This document shows positions 8,431 through 18,687 of a stretch of 64,000 nt of DNA, in pieces (the stretch's first letter is position 1; every line of letters starts with the position of its first letter). The notes beneath the pieces are model-generated. The model was not told where the DNA came from. It saw only the letters and a program-made list of their open reading frames with translations, and searched no databases. The position numbers and the translations under genes are program-made. The DNA is from an uncultured Shimia sp. (lineage in GTDB: Bacteria > Pseudomonadota > Alphaproteobacteria > Rhodobacterales > Rhodobacteraceae). The DNA lies in NCBI RefSeq assembly GCF_947493595.1, contig NZ_CANLRL010000001.1:310001-374000 (forward strand), given 5' to 3'.

Positions 8431-9624
8431 ATGCTGCTGACAAATGCCACGCTGGCCACCATGGTCGAGGGTGCGCCCTATGGGATAATAGAGAACGGAG
8501 CGATTGCGCTTGAGGGTGAAAAGATTGCCTGGGCCGGTCCACAGTCCGATCTGCCTGCGGCCTATTCGGGTGTGACAACGCGGGATTTGGGCGGGCGGCT
8601 GGTGACGCCGGCACTGATTGATTGTCACACACATATTGTGGCGGGTGGCAATCGGGCGCGTGAGTTTGAGATGCGGTTGCATGGCGCAAGCTATGAAGAG
8701 ATCGCGCGGGCAGGGGGCGGGATTGTCTCAACCGTTACAGCCACGCGTGAAGACTCAGAGGACGACTTGCTGGCGGACGCTTTGACCAGGGTTGATGCGT
8801 TGATTGCTGAAGGCACAACGCTCATTGAGGTGAAATCTGGCTATGGGTTGGATCTGGAGACAGAGCTGAAGATGTTGCGTGTGGCACGTCGGATCGAAAC
8901 CGTGCGCCCGATCCGGGTCGTGACAACCTTCCTTGGGGCCCATGCGGTGCCGCCGGAGTTTGCCGGAGAAGACGACGCCTACATCGACACAGTATGCATT
9001 CCGGCGCTGCGGGCCGCCCATAAAGAGCGGCTGGTGGATGCGGTGGATGGATTTTGCGAGGGGATCGCATTTCAGCCAGTGCAAATCGCACGGGTGTTTG
9101 ATGTGGCGCGTGAATTGGGCCTGCCAGTCAAGTTACACGCGGAGCAACTGTCAAATCTGGGCGGTGCAAAACTGGCTGCCAGCTATGGTGCGCTAAGCGC
9201 GGACCACATTGAGTATCTTGATGAGGATGGTGTTGCGGCCATGGCAACGGCGGGAACCACAGCGGTGATCCTGCCGGGGGCGTTTTATACGTTGCGGGAA
9301 ACGCAAGTGCCGCCAATTGAAGCGTTGCGCAAACTTGGCGTGCCAATGGCGCTGGCGACGGATGCAAACCCTGGCTCGTCGCCGCTGACCTCACTTTTGT
9401 TGACGATGAACATGGGCTGTACGCTGTTTCGCATGACGCCCGAAGAAGCTTTGGCCGGGGTCACCCGCAACGCTGCGCTGGCGCTTGGCGCTCCGGATTG
9501 CGGCACTATCGAAGAGAACAAACGGGCCGATTTGGCTGTGTGGGATGTCAGCCACCCGGCTGAGCTTGCTTACCGCATCGGGTTCAACCCGTTGCATCAA
9601 CGTATCTTTGGAGGTCGCGCATGA
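8431..9624 (+). CDS. hutI: Imidazolonepropionase
   Basis: A 397-residue metal-dependent amidohydrolase that opens imidazolone-5-propionate to N-formimidoyl-L-glutamate. The zinc ligands are visible in [10 protein letters not shown] (about residue 68), KLHAEQ, DHIEYL and [10 protein letters not shown]. Length is normal for HutI. It is first in the hutIHGU operon and its stop overlaps the hutH start (ATGA at 9621-9624). Confidence 0.96.
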   Translation: MLLTNATLATMVEGAPYGIIENGAIALEGEKIAWAGPQSDLPAAYSGVTTRDLGGRLVTPALIDCHTHIVAGGNRAREFEMRLHGASYEEIARAGGGIVSTVTATREDSEDDLLADALTRVDALIAEGTTLIEVKSGYGLDLETELKMLRVARRIETVRPIRVVTTFLGAHAVPPEFAGEDDAYIDTVCIPALRAAHKERLVDAVDGFCEGIAFQPVQIARVFDVARELGLPVKLHAEQLSNLGGAKLAASYGALSADHIEYLDEDGVAAMATAGTTAVILPGAFYTLRETQVPPIEALRKLGVPMALATDANPGSSPLTSLLLTMNMGCTLFRMTPEEALAGVTRNAALALGAPDCGTIEENKRADLAVWDVSHPAELAYRIGFNPLHQRIFGGRA

Positions 9625-11159
9625 GCGTGTTGGAACTCACCCCTGGCGCAGTGACGCTGGAACAGCTGGCGGATGTTTATTGGAACGAGCGTGCGGTCAC
9701 GCTTGATCTGGCGTGCCGGCCTGCGGTGGAAGAGGCGGCAAAGCGCATTGATGCGGCAGCGGCTGGGGATGTGGCGGTTTACGGTGTGAACACAGGGTTT
9801 GGTAAATTGGCCAGCCTGAAGATTGCGCCGGAGGACACGGCCACGTTGCAGCGCAATCTGATCCTGAGCCATTGCTGTGGCGTGGGCGCGGCGGTGCCAC
9901 GACGCATGGCGCGGTTGATGATGACCCTTAAGCTGTTGAGCTTTGGGCGTGGAGCCAGCGGAGTGCGTTGGGACTATGTGGAACTGCTGCAAGACATGCT
10001 GGCCAAAGGCGTCACACCGGTGATCCCGGCGCAGGGTTCTGTGGGTGCGTCAGGTGATCTGGCACCACTCTCGCACATGACTGCTGTGGTGATTGGTGAA
10101 GGCGAAGCGGAGTATGCAGGTGAAATTTTGCCCGGAGCGGAGGCGCTGGCGAAGGCGGGACTAACGCCCATTCAGCTTGGACCTAAAGAAGGGCTGGCCT
10201 TCATCAACGGCACGCAGTTTTCAACGGCGTTTGCACTGGCGGGGCTGTTTGAGGCTTGGCAGTCGGCACAAAATGCTCTGGTGATTTCCGCCATGTCGAC
10301 CGACGCGATCATGGGGTCAACTGCGCCGTTGCAGCCGGAAATCCATCAGTTGCGCGGGCAGCGGGGGCAGATTGAAGCGGCGGCAGCCATGCGGAAAATT
10401 CTTGCGGGCAGTGAAATTCGAGAGAGCCACCGGGATGATGACAGCCGTGTGCAGGATCCGTATTGCATCCGGTGCCAGCCACAAGTGACGGGCGCGGCAA
10501 TGGATGTGATCCGGCAAGCGGCGATAACGCTTGAGGTTGAGGCCAATGCGGCGACCGACAACCCGTTGGTGCTGACTGAAGCGGGATTGATTGTGTCTGG
10601 CGGCAATTTCCATGCGGAGCCTGTCGGGTTCGCAGCCGATATGATTGCCTTGGCAGTGTCGGAGATCGGGGCCATTGCCCAGCGGCGCATCGCCCTGATG
10701 GTGGACCCAACCCTGAGCCATGACCTGCCGCCGTTTTTGACACCAGAGCCGGGGTTGAATTCTGGCTTGATGATTGCCGAAGTCACAACGGCGGCGTTGA
10801 TGAGTGAAAACAAACATTTGGCCAATCCCTGTGTGACGGATTCGACGCCGACCTCTGCCAACCAGGAGGACCATGTGTCGATGGCTGCCCATGGCGCGCG
10901 GCGTTTGATTCAGATGGTCACCAACTTGAACCGGATATTAGGGGTGGAACTGCTCTGTGCGGCGCAGGGCATTGAGTTCCGCGCACCCTTGACGACGTCT
11001 GATCCACTGCAATCCGTGTTGATGCGCTTGCGTCAGGACGTGGCGACACTTGGTGCAGATCGGTATATGGCACCGGACTTGGAAGCTGCAGCGGATTTGG
11101 TTTCAGCAGGCGCGCTGACCGAGGCTTGTGGCACAAGTCTGCCGGAGCTGGGCGCATGA
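9621..11159 (+). CDS. hutH: Histidine ammonia-lyase
   Basis: A 512-residue enzyme that removes ammonia from L-histidine to give urocanate, the first step of the pathway. The Ala-Ser-Gly triad that forms the MIO electrophile is in [15 protein letters not shown] (about residue 142). The conserved YGVNTGFG near residue 53 and [12 protein letters not shown] are also present. It is coupled to hutI and hutG by ATGA overlaps on both sides. Confidence 0.97.
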   Translation: MSVLELTPGAVTLEQLADVYWNERAVTLDLACRPAVEEAAKRIDAAAAGDVAVYGVNTGFGKLASLKIAPEDTATLQRNLILSHCCGVGAAVPRRMARLMMTLKLLSFGRGASGVRWDYVELLQDMLAKGVTPVIPAQGSVGASGDLAPLSHMTAVVIGEGEAEYAGEILPGAEALAKAGLTPIQLGPKEGLAFINGTQFSTAFALAGLFEAWQSAQNALVISAMSTDAIMGSTAPLQPEIHQLRGQRGQIEAAAAMRKILAGSEIRESHRDDDSRVQDPYCIRCQPQVTGAAMDVIRQAAITLEVEANAATDNPLVLTEAGLIVSGGNFHAEPVGFAADMIALAVSEIGAIAQRRIALMVDPTLSHDLPPFLTPEPGLNSGLMIAEVTTAALMSENKHLANPCVTDSTPTSANQEDHVSMAAHGARRLIQMVTNLNRILGVELLCAAQGIEFRAPLTTSDPLQSVLMRLRQDVATLGADRYMAPDLEAAADLVSAGALTEACGTSLPELGA

Positions 11160-11959
11160 ACATTGTTGATGTGATCCAAGGCGACAGCCCGATTGTGCTG
11201 GGGCAGCCCCATGGCGGCACCTTTGTGCCAGACGATATTTTTGCGCGGCTCAATGCCAATGGGCAGAATCTGGCGGATACAGACTGGCATATCACGCAGC
11301 TCTACGATGGACTTCTGGATGGGGCGACGGTGGTGGCATCCAACATCCACCGCTATGTGATTGATGCCAACCGCGATCCAACCGGTGTCTCGCTTTATCC
11401 GGGGCAGAACACCACAACGCTGGTGCCGCTCACGGACTTTGACGGCCAAGTGATTTGGCGTGACGGACAAACGCCTACTGGGGAAGAGATCGAAAGCCGT
11501 CGTGAAGCGTTTCACGCGCCTTATCATGCGGCCTTGGCGGAAGAGATCGCCCGTGTGAAAGCCCGCCATGGTGTGGCGATCTTGTATGATTGCCACTCGA
11601 TCCGTTCAGACATTCCTTTCCTCTTTGAAGGGCAGTTGCCAGCATTTTCTATTGGCACCAACGTGGGGGCAACCTGCGACGACAGGATTGAGACCGCCGT
11701 GACTGAGGTCGCCTTTGCTGCCGATGGCTTTGATGCTGTGTCCAATGGGCGTTTCAAAGGCGGCTGGACCACGCGTCACTATGGGCAACCCGATCGCAAC
11801 GAACATGCCATCCAGATGGAATTGGCGCAGCGCACCTACATGCGCGAAGCGGCGCCTTGGACATACTTGCCGGAGCATGCGACGGCACTGCGCGCGCATC
11901 TCAAGACCATCCTTCAGACTCTCAATGATCTCGCCTTGTCTGGCGTGCTGACCCGATAA
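11156..11959 (+). CDS. hutG: N-formylglutamate amidohydrolase
   Basis: A 267-residue deformylase that splits N-formyl-L-glutamate into L-glutamate and formate, the last step. Family motifs are [10 protein letters not shown] near the N-terminus, DANRDPTG, and [16 protein letters not shown] in the middle. The ATG at 11156 overlaps the hutH stop (ATGA); longer in-frame starts would sit inside hutH and are not needed. Confidence 0.92.
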   Translation: MNIVDVIQGDSPIVLGQPHGGTFVPDDIFARLNANGQNLADTDWHITQLYDGLLDGATVVASNIHRYVIDANRDPTGVSLYPGQNTTTLVPLTDFDGQVIWRDGQTPTGEEIESRREAFHAPYHAALAEEIARVKARHGVAILYDCHSIRSDIPFLFEGQLPAFSIGTNVGATCDDRIETAVTEVAFAADGFDAVSNGRFKGGWTTRHYGQPDRNEHAIQMELAQRTYMREAAPWTYLPEHATALRAHLKTILQTLNDLALSGVLTR

Positions 11960-11969
11960 GGAGACCGAC

Positions 11970-13643
11970 ATGACCGATCCACGCAAGAACACCCGTGATG
12001 TTTTTCCGCCCACAGGCACTGAGCTGAATGCCAAAAGTTGGATGACCGAAGCGCCGTTGCGGATGATGATGAACAACCTGCATCCAGATGTGGCCGAGAA
12101 CCCGCATGAGCTGGTGGTGTATGGCGGCATTGGCCGTGCGGCGCGCACCTGGAAAGACTTTGATCTGATTGTCGACACGCTCAAGGACCTTGAGGGTGAC
12201 GAGACCCTTATTGTGCAATCAGGAAAGCCTGTTGCGGTTGTTAGGACACATTCCGATGCGCCGCGTGTGTTGATTGCCAACTCCAACTTGGTGCCGCATT
12301 GGGCCAATTGGGATCACTTCAACGAGCTCGATAAAAAAGGCTTGATGATGTATGGCCAGATGACCGCCGGGTCGTGGATTTATATTGGAACGCAAGGCAT
12401 TGTGCAGGGCACCTATGAGACCTTTGCCGAGGCGGGACGTCAGCACTACGGCGGTGATTTGACAGGCAAATGGGTTCTGACCGGCGGCCTTGGCGGCATG
12501 GGCGGTGCGCAGCCTTTGGCGGCGGTGATGGCCGGGGCTTGCTGTCTCGCAGTAGAATGTGACGAAACCCGCGCCGACTTCCGTCTGCGCACGCGCTATG
12601 TGGATGAGAAGACCGATAGTCTTGATGACGCGCTTGAGATGATTGCGCGTTGGACCAAGGCGGGCGAGGCAAAATCTGTCGCGCTGATTGGCAACGCGGC
12701 TGACATTTTCCCAGAAATCCACAAACGGGGCATTCGGCCGGACATCGTGACCGACCAAACTTCGGCGCATGATCCGGTCAACGGCTATCTGCCACAAGGC
12801 TGGACCGTGGCAGAATGGCGTGCAAAAGCGGAAACAGCGCCAAAAGAGGTGGAAAAGGCAGCCCGTGCGAGCATGAAGGTGCAGGTTGAAGCCATGGTGG
12901 CCTTCCACGAAGATGGCGTGCCAACCGTGGATTATGGCAACAACATCCGTCAGATGGCCTTGGAAGAAGGTTTGGAAAACGCCTTTGCTTTCCCGGGGTT
13001 TGTGCCGGCCTATATTCGTCCGCTGTTCTGCAAAGGTGTAGGCCCGTTCCGTTGGGCCGCTTTGTCCGGTGATCCGGAGGATATCTACAAAACCGACGCG
13101 GCCATGAAGAAACTGTTCCCAGAGAATACACACCTGCACAATTGGCTCGATATGGCGCGTGATCGCATTGAGTTTCAGGGCTTGCCAGCGCGGATTTGCT
13201 GGATTGGCCTGGGGGATCGCCATCGCGCTGGGCTGATGTTCAATGAGATGGTGGCATCGGGGGAACTAAAGGCGCCGGTGGTGATTGGACGCGATCATCT
13301 GGACAGTGGATCCGTAGCCTCGCCAAACCGTGAAACCGAAGCGATGAAAGATGGTTCTGATGCGGTGTCGGATTGGCCATTGCTCAATGCTCTGATCAAC
13401 ACGGCCTCTGGCGCCACCTGGGTCAGTTTGCATCACGGAGGCGGGGTTGGCATGGGATTCAGCCAGCACTCCGGCGTGGTGATTTGTGCCGACGGGACCG
13501 CTGAGGCCGCGAAACGACTGGAGCGGGTTTTGTGGAATGACCCTGCGTCAGGCGTTTGGCGCCATGCGGATGCCGGCTATGAGAGCGCGGCGGATTGCGC
13601 ACGCGCGCATGGGTTGCGGTTGCCGGGCATTTTGGGAGCGTAA
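11970..13643 (+). CDS. hutU: Urocanate hydratase
   Basis: A 557-residue NAD-dependent hydratase that converts urocanate to 4-imidazolone-5-propionate. The nucleotide-binding glycine run [12 protein letters not shown] (about residue 172) and the C-terminal [23 protein letters not shown] are nearly invariant in HutU. A GGAG ribosome site lies 7 bases before ATG. It is the last gene of hutIHGU. Confidence 0.97.
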   Translation: MTDPRKNTRDVFPPTGTELNAKSWMTEAPLRMMMNNLHPDVAENPHELVVYGGIGRAARTWKDFDLIVDTLKDLEGDETLIVQSGKPVAVVRTHSDAPRVLIANSNLVPHWANWDHFNELDKKGLMMYGQMTAGSWIYIGTQGIVQGTYETFAEAGRQHYGGDLTGKWVLTGGLGGMGGAQPLAAVMAGACCLAVECDETRADFRLRTRYVDEKTDSLDDALEMIARWTKAGEAKSVALIGNAADIFPEIHKRGIRPDIVTDQTSAHDPVNGYLPQGWTVAEWRAKAETAPKEVEKAARASMKVQVEAMVAFHEDGVPTVDYGNNIRQMALEEGLENAFAFPGFVPAYIRPLFCKGVGPFRWAALSGDPEDIYKTDAAMKKLFPENTHLHNWLDMARDRIEFQGLPARICWIGLGDRHRAGLMFNEMVASGELKAPVVIGRDHLDSGSVASPNRETEAMKDGSDAVSDWPLLNALINTASGATWVSLHHGGGVGMGFSQHSGVVICADGTAEAAKRLERVLWNDPASGVWRHADAGYESAADCARAHGLRLPGILGA

Positions 13644-13805
13644 CCAACGCGAAATTGGCAATTTTGGATTTGAGTGGGGGGGCTTTGTGGATTGTGGATC
13701 GTGAAGCTGCCTCCGCCAGTTTGGGAGCCGTAAATCAAATTCCCTATCGTGAATTCAAGCATCTGGTGTAGGCTGGACCTATTACACTTGTGAAGGATGC
13801 GCCGT

Positions 13806-14225
13806 ATGACCCCAGAACAGATCGCTTTGGTGCAAGGCAGTTTTCGGCAGGTGATGCCGGTGGCTGCGCAGATTGCAGATCTGTTTTATGGCCGCTTGTT
13901 TGAATTGGCTCCGGCGGTGCGGCCACTGTTTCCTGACGATTTGACGGAACAGAAGAAAAAGCTGATGCAGATGTTGGGTTTGGCGGTCACGGGGCTCAAC
14001 ACTCCAGAGACGTTGTTGCCCGCGGTGGTGGGCTTGGGGGAGCGGCACAGCGGGTACGACGTTGCCCCGGAGCATTACGCGGTAGTTGGCGAAGCGTTGA
14101 TTTGGGCACTGGGGCGGGGGCTCGGTGAGGCGTTCACAGAGGAGGAGGCCATGGCTTGGGCGTCTGCTTACGGCACGCTTGCCGATGTGATGATTGGCGC
14201 AAGTTCCAGCGCAACTCACACATAA
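13806..14225 (+). CDS. Single-domain globin
   Basis: A 139-residue haemoglobin-like protein. The N-terminus TPEQIALVQGSFRQVMP is a typical globin A-helix, FYGRLFELAPAVRPLFP gives the CD corner, and LGERHSGYDVAPEHY contains the likely proximal histidine of helix F. It resembles the single-domain flavohaemoglobin-type globins that bind oxygen or nitric oxide. I chose ATG 13806 because GAAGG at 13792-13796 is correctly spaced for it; the ATG at 13797 directly abuts that site. It overlaps the terminator that faces it. Confidence 0.8.
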   Translation: MTPEQIALVQGSFRQVMPVAAQIADLFYGRLFELAPAVRPLFPDDLTEQKKKLMQMLGLAVTGLNTPETLLPAVVGLGERHSGYDVAPEHYAVVGEALIWALGRGLGEAFTEEEAMAWASAYGTLADVMIGASSSATHT

Positions 14226-14254
14226 AAAAGCCCCCGCCACGGTTGCGGCGGGGG
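14224..14254 (-). terminator. Terminator of the leftward aldehyde dehydrogenase gene
   Basis: A perfect 8-bp G+C stem (14231-14238 with 14247-14254) followed on the minus strand by six T (14229-14224). The hairpin starts 6 bp after the globin stop and may also stop rightward transcription weakly. Confidence 0.8.
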
Positions 14255-14280
14255 AAGTTTCCTCACGGGTTAGGATAATC

Positions 14281-15804
14281 CTAGAAGAAGCCCAACTTGT
14301 TTGGGTTGTAGCTCATCAGGATGTTCTTGGTCTGCTGGTAGTGGTCCAGCATCATTTTGTGGTTCTCGCGGCCAATACCGGACTGCTTGTAGCCGCCAAA
14401 CGCTGCGTGGGCCGGGTAGGCGTGGTAGTTGTTCACCCAGACGCGGCCAGCTTCGATGGCGCGGCCAAAGCGGTAGCAGGTGTTGGCATCGCGGGACCAA
14501 ACGCCGGCACCGAGGCCGTACATAGTGTCATTGGCAATCTCGAGCGCTTCTTCTTCGGTTTTGAAGGTGGTCACGGAGACAACCGGGCCAAAGATTTCTT
14601 CCTGGAAGACGCGCATTTTGTTGTGGCCCTTCAGGATGGTTGGCTGAATGTAGTTGCCGCCTGCCAGCTCGCCGTTGAATTTGGCCGCTGCGCCACCGGT
14701 CAGCACTTCTGCGCCTTCTTCCACACCGATGGTCAGGTAGGAGAGAATTTTCTCTTGCTGTTCCACGGAAGCCTGTGCACCAACCATGGTCTCAGGGTTA
14801 CGAGGGTCACCCTGTTTGATGGCCTGAACGCGGGCGATGGCACGTTTGATGAACTCTTCGTAGATGTCTTCCTGGATCAGCGCACGCGATGGGCAGGTGC
14901 AAACTTCGCCTTGGTTGAAGGCAAAGAGCACAAAACCTTCGACTGCTTTGTCGAGGAAGGCGTCGTCTTTTGCCATGACATCAGAGAAGAAGATGTTTGG
15001 CGATTTGCCGCCCAGTTCCAGCGTGACCGGGATCAGGTTGTCGGTGGCCGCTTCCATGATTTTTTTGCCAGTGGCAGTGGAACCTGTGAAGGCGATCTTG
15101 GCGATGCGCTTGGAGCTTGCGAGCGGGGCACCCACTTCGGCGCCGTAGCCGTTCACGATGTTCAGAACACCGGCTGGCAGGAACTCGGACATGATTTCCG
15201 CAAGGATCATGATTGCGGCTGGAGTTTGCTCCGCTGGTTTCAGCACGATGCAGTTGCCGGCGGCCAATGCAGGTGCCAGTTTCCACGCGGCCATCAGGAT
15301 GGAGAAGTTCCACGGGATGATCTGGCCCACAACACCGAGAGGCTCGTGGAAGTGATAGGCCACGGTGTCCGCGTCGATTTCAGACATGTTACCTTCCTGA
15401 CCGCGCAGCACGCCTGCGAAGTAGCGGAAGTGGTCGGCAGACAGCGGAATGTCAGCGGCCATGGTTTCGCGGATTGGTTTGCCGTTGTCCCAGGTTTCAG
15501 CCTGTGCGAGGCGCTCCAGGTTGGCATCGATGGCGTCGGCGACTTTCAGCAGCAGGTTGGAGCGTTCTGCCGCAGAGGTTTTGCCCCAGGCGTCTTTGGC
15601 GGCGTGGGCCGCGTCGAGTGCTTTTTCGATGTCAGCGGCGTCGGAACGGGCAACTTCACAGACTTTTTCACCGGTGATGGGCGTGACGTTGTCAAAGTAG
15701 CGGCCGTTGACCGGTGCTACAAATTCGCCACCGATGAAGTTGTCGTAGCGAGCTGCAAATGGCGAGACGTAGGTGCCTGCCTCTGTGTGGGTCATGTCGT
15801 TCAT
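14281..15804 (-). CDS. NAD-dependent aldehyde dehydrogenase (AcoD/ExaC acetaldehyde type)
   Basis: A 507-residue soluble dehydrogenase. NAD-binding GSTATGK, the general-base segment LELGGKSPN and the catalytic cysteine in [13 protein letters not shown] (about residue 300) are present. The double-Cys CTC, the full length and the C-terminus ending PNKLGFF are typical of the acetaldehyde dehydrogenase group that oxidises the product of ethanol or acetoin breakdown. An AcoR-like regulator lies upstream on the same strand, with a perfect palindrome between them. Confidence 0.9.
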   Translation of the reverse strand: MNDMTHTEAGTYVSPFAARYDNFIGGEFVAPVNGRYFDNVTPITGEKVCEVARSDAADIEKALDAAHAAKDAWGKTSAAERSNLLLKVADAIDANLERLAQAETWDNGKPIRETMAADIPLSADHFRYFAGVLRGQEGNMSEIDADTVAYHFHEPLGVVGQIIPWNFSILMAAWKLAPALAAGNCIVLKPAEQTPAAIMILAEIMSEFLPAGVLNIVNGYGAEVGAPLASSKRIAKIAFTGSTATGKKIMEAATDNLIPVTLELGGKSPNIFFSDVMAKDDAFLDKAVEGFVLFAFNQGEVCTCPSRALIQEDIYEEFIKRAIARVQAIKQGDPRNPETMVGAQASVEQQEKILSYLTIGVEEGAEVLTGGAAAKFNGELAGGNYIQPTILKGHNKMRVFQEEIFGPVVSVTTFKTEEEALEIANDTMYGLGAGVWSRDANTCYRFGRAIEAGRVWVNNYHAYPAHAAFGGYKQSGIGRENHKMMLDHYQQTKNILMSYNPNKLGFF

Positions 15805-15905
15805 AATTTCCTCCTCATATGCCGATCTCCTCCGATCGGATTGCGGGGAGGATGGCGTGTACGGAGGCGCGCGTCAGGGTGGGTGCAAACGGTTGTGCAC
15901 AGGAG

Positions 15906-15925
15906 GTGTCTCAGAGGTGAGACAC
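15906..15925. promoter_or_regulatory. Perfect palindrome, probable site for the AcoR-like regulator
   Basis: GTGTCTCA-GAGG-TGAGACAC is an 8-bp perfect inverted repeat, 102 bp upstream of the aldehyde dehydrogenase ATG. TGTCTCA/TGAGACA arms are the kind bound by Fis-type helix-turn-helix regulators of alcohol and ketone genes. I see no good -24/-12 sigma-54 promoter between it and the gene. Confidence 0.55.
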
Positions 15926-15931
15926 ATGTGG

Positions 15932-16888
15932 TCACGTTTCGTTGAGGCCGAGGCGTTTCATGCGGCGATAGAGCGTGGCGCGGCCAATGCCAAGCTGGCG
16001 CGCCGCCTGGCTGATGTTGCCGTCTGCGCGGGCAATTGCGCGCACCACGGCGGCGCGTTCAGCTTTTTCAAAACCGGTCGGGCCGTCTTCGCGGCCCAAG
16101 ATGTCAGCTGCCGGGCGCGGGGACAGTTGGGCGCTGGTTTCCATGCCAAAGACGCGGCGGGCCTCGCGGGTGGCGCCCACCACCAGATCATCGCTGTCGA
16201 TGGCCAGTAGGGTGGCGGCTTCGGCGTCTTCGCTTTCAGCCACCACAATGCGCGCCGTGGGGAAAGTGGCGCGGAAGTGGGCTTCCTCAATGGCGCGGGC
16301 CGTTTGGGCAACCTGCGCGGCGATCAGGCGATTGAAGGCCTCGGTTTGATCCGCGCGGGCAGAAGACACATCCAACGCGGCGACAATGGAGCCGTCGCTT
16401 CCATAGATTGGGGCGTCGATGCAGCTCATGCCGGTGTTGCAGGCAAAGAAGTGTTCGTCGCGGTGGATGATTAGGCGACGGCCTTCGGTCAGGCAGGTGC
16501 CAATGCCATTGGTGCCTTCCTGCGCTTCGCTCCAATCCGCGCCGTTGCACAGGCCCCAGTGATCAAAGGTAGGGGCGTCCGCGTCGCTGAGACGTTGATC
16601 CAAGATCACGCCTTTGGCGTCGGACAAAAACACGCCACAGCCGGATTGGCCGACAAGGGCATAGAGCGCGTCCAGACGCGGGGCGGCGACGGTCATAAAC
16701 GTGTCCAGCGACGCTCGACGGTGTTTGAGGCAATCTTGGGTGACGCGGGCGACGTCGCGCTTTGAGGCAGGGTCCAACCCGTGTTTATGGGCGGAGCGGT
16801 GCCAGCTTGCGGCGAGGCGGGAATGTGCGGCGGCTGAGGGAGAAAAAGCAGCGTCCAGAACGCGATCAACATGGGAAATGGGGCGCAT
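15932..16888 (-). CDS. AcoR-like regulator: GAF domain plus Fis-type HTH, no AAA+ domain
   Basis: A 318-residue regulator. The N-terminal half matches the sensory part of AcoR-type activators: SRLAASWHRSAHKHGLDP, then a GAF-like region with WSEAQEGTNGIGTCLTEGRRLIIHRDEHFF and NTGMSCIDAPIYG. The C-terminus ends in a Fis-type helix-turn-helix, ERAAVVRAIARADGNISQAARQLGIGRATLYRRMKRLG. The roughly 230-residue sigma-54-interacting AAA+ module with its GAFTGA loop is absent. It should therefore act without sigma-54 ATPase activity. It probably controls the aldehyde dehydrogenase downstream. Confidence 0.82.
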   Translation of the reverse strand: MRPISHVDRVLDAAFSPSAAAHSRLAASWHRSAHKHGLDPASKRDVARVTQDCLKHRRASLDTFMTVAAPRLDALYALVGQSGCGVFLSDAKGVILDQRLSDADAPTFDHWGLCNGADWSEAQEGTNGIGTCLTEGRRLIIHRDEHFFACNTGMSCIDAPIYGSDGSIVAALDVSSARADQTEAFNRLIAAQVAQTARAIEEAHFRATFPTARIVVAESEDAEAATLLAIDSDDLVVGATREARRVFGMETSAQLSPRPAADILGREDGPTGFEKAERAAVVRAIARADGNISQAARQLGIGRATLYRRMKRLGLNET

Positions 16889-17012
16889 GAGCGTCGCTCC
16901 GAATAGGTACTAATCTGAGGGCTGGCTTTAATTGGCTGCGGGACTTGTTGGGAAGTTAGTGGAACGCGGACAAAAGGCAACTGCGACCAAAGGCGCGGGC
17001 CCACTATAAGAG

Positions 17013-17043
17013 AAGGGCGACATCCTGATGGGATGCCGCCCTT
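17013..17043 (-). terminator. Terminator of the ketoglutarate semialdehyde dehydrogenase gene
   Basis: A long hairpin (AAGGGCGaCATCC / GGATGcCGCCCTT with one mismatch) is followed on the minus strand by CTCTTAT. It lies 40 bp past the stop at 17083. Confidence 0.65.
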
Positions 17044-17082
17044 GGGGAGGTGTTCTTTGGGATAGGTCCGGCGGGCCGGATC

Positions 17083-18597
17083 TTAGGTTTGTGTGGTTGG
17101 ATCCAAGGCGGCTGGCAGGTTTTGGTAGCACACCGGGCGCAGGAAGCGCCGGATGGATAGGGTGCCGACGGAGGTGGCGCCAAAGTTGGTGGAGGCCGGA
17201 TAAGGGCCGCCGTGCACCATGGTGTCGCTGACTTCAACGCCGGTTGGGAAGCCGTTGGCCAGGATGCGGCCGGCTTTGCGTTCCAGAATGGGCAGCAGGC
17301 CTTGCGCGGCATCGGTGTCGGCGTCATCCATGTGCAAGGTGCAGGTGAGCTGCCCCTGAAGCTGCTTGGCAACGGCCCGCATCTCGTCGAGGTCTTCCGC
17401 AACCAGGATCACGCCCAGCGGGCCGAAGACTTCTTCGCCCAGCACGTCGTTGGCGAGCCAGTTCTGTGCGGTGGTTTGGTAGAGATAAGGCGTGGCGCCG
17501 CGCAAATCGCAGCTGGTTTTCAGCAGTTCCTGCACGCCGGTGGTTTCGGCCACAAGCGTTTGGCCTTTGCGGTAGGCCGCGGCGATGCCGTCGGTGAGCA
17601 TAGTTTGCTCTGGCTGATCAGTGAGTGCGGCGGTGGCTTCTTGTGCGAACGCTTCTGCGTCTGTGCCAGCCAGAACGACGGCGATGCCGGGGTTTGTGCA
17701 GAATTGGCCCGCACCCATGGTGAGGGAGCCTGCCCAGCCAGTGGCCAGATCTGCGTGATGGTTGGCCAGCGCGTTTTCAAAGATGAACATTGGGTTCACG
17801 GAGCCGAGTTCGCCAAAGAATGGGATCGGTTCAGCGCGGGCGGCGCAGAGGTCAAACAGGGCACGGCCACCGGCGAGGGAGCCGGTGAAACCCACCGCTT
17901 TGATCAGCGGGTGTTGCACCAATGCGGACCCGACAGCGCGGTTGCCGCCCTGGATCAGGCTAAAGACGCCCGGATGCATGCCGCAGGATTTGATTGCGGC
18001 GTGGATGGCTTCGGCGATGATTTCACCGGTGCCGGGATGCGCGGAGTGGCCTTTCACCACAACGGGGCAGCCAGCGGCCAATGCGGCGGCGGTGTCGCCA
18101 CCTGCGGTGGAGAATGCCAACGGGAAGTTGGAGGCACCAAACACCGCGACTGGTCCAATTGGACGCTGCATCATTTTGAGCTCAGGGCGGGGCAGGGGGG
18201 CGCGGTCCGGCAAAGCATGGTCATGGCGCAGGTCGAGGTAGTCGCCTTTGAGAATGTGCTCAGCAAACAGGCGCAGTTGGCCGGTGGTGCGGCCACGTTC
18301 GCCTTGCAGGCGGGCTTCGGGCAGGCCGGTCTCTTGCGTGCCAATCTGGGTGATCGCCTCGGCCCGCGCTTCGATTTCATCGGCGATGGTGTTCAAGAAG
18401 ACGGCGCGGTCCGCGCGGGTGGAGTAGCCAAAGCTCCAGAACGCGTCTTCGGCCGCCTGCACAGCAGCGTCGACGTTGTCGACGGTGCCAACAGAGAAGT
18501 CATGTGCCGGGCCGTGGGCAGGCTCGGAAGGGAATTTGGTGTCGCCAGACACCCAGGTGCCAGCAATGAGGTGGTTGCCGTGAGGAACAAAAGTCAT
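17083..18597 (-). CDS. Aldehyde dehydrogenase, probable alpha-ketoglutarate semialdehyde dehydrogenase
   Basis: A 504-residue NAD(P)-dependent dehydrogenase. It has the features of the ketoglutarate/2,5-dioxopentanoate semialdehyde group: GASNFPLAFSTAGGDTAAALAAG, GFTGSLAGGRALFDL, FFGELGSVNPMF and the catalytic Cys in GAGQFCTNPG. In hydroxyproline breakdown this enzyme makes 2-oxoglutarate, the last step before central metabolism. The ATG at 18597 is chosen because a perfect GGATA-TTG-TATCC operator sits just upstream; the longer frame would need a TTG inside that operator. It follows the GntR gene on the same strand. Confidence 0.82.
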   Translation of the reverse strand: MTFVPHGNHLIAGTWVSGDTKFPSEPAHGPAHDFSVGTVDNVDAAVQAAEDAFWSFGYSTRADRAVFLNTIADEIEARAEAITQIGTQETGLPEARLQGERGRTTGQLRLFAEHILKGDYLDLRHDHALPDRAPLPRPELKMMQRPIGPVAVFGASNFPLAFSTAGGDTAAALAAGCPVVVKGHSAHPGTGEIIAEAIHAAIKSCGMHPGVFSLIQGGNRAVGSALVQHPLIKAVGFTGSLAGGRALFDLCAARAEPIPFFGELGSVNPMFIFENALANHHADLATGWAGSLTMGAGQFCTNPGIAVVLAGTDAEAFAQEATAALTDQPEQTMLTDGIAAAYRKGQTLVAETTGVQELLKTSCDLRGATPYLYQTTAQNWLANDVLGEEVFGPLGVILVAEDLDEMRAVAKQLQGQLTCTLHMDDADTDAAQGLLPILERKAGRILANGFPTGVEVSDTMVHGGPYPASTNFGATSVGTLSIRRFLRPVCYQNLPAALDPTTQT

Positions 18598-18626
18598 GTG
18601 GGACTCGCTGCTTAAAAGATCAGTTG

Positions 18627-18641
18627 TGGATATTGTATCCA
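18627..18641. promoter_or_regulatory. GGATA-N3-TATCC operator before the semialdehyde dehydrogenase
   Basis: TGGATATTGTATCCA is a perfect inverted repeat with a 3-base centre, 30 bp upstream of the start codon. It is identical in its 13-bp core to the site at 29152-29164 and similar to three others in this cluster. Confidence 0.7.
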
Positions 18642-18687
18642 ATTTATGCGCGCGTGCAAGTCCATTCCACCCAATAGCGGCTGAGTC

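Noticed and set aside
15805-15905. A sigma-54 promoter before the acetaldehyde-type dehydrogenase
   Set aside because: A GCAC...TTTGCA stretch looks similar, but the GG and GC elements are not at the required spacing, and the regulator has no sigma-54 ATPase domain.
14194-15945. A 583-codon open frame on the plus strand
   Set aside because: It is antisense to a clear aldehyde dehydrogenase; the His- and Val-rich low-quality protein is typical of such shadows.
17212-18615. A 467-codon open frame on the plus strand
   Set aside because: It is antisense to the semialdehyde dehydrogenase gene and has no recognisable protein features.
18598-18642. Longer start for the semialdehyde dehydrogenase
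   Set aside because: It needs a TTG inside the perfect operator palindrome; ATG 18597 begins the conserved sequence.
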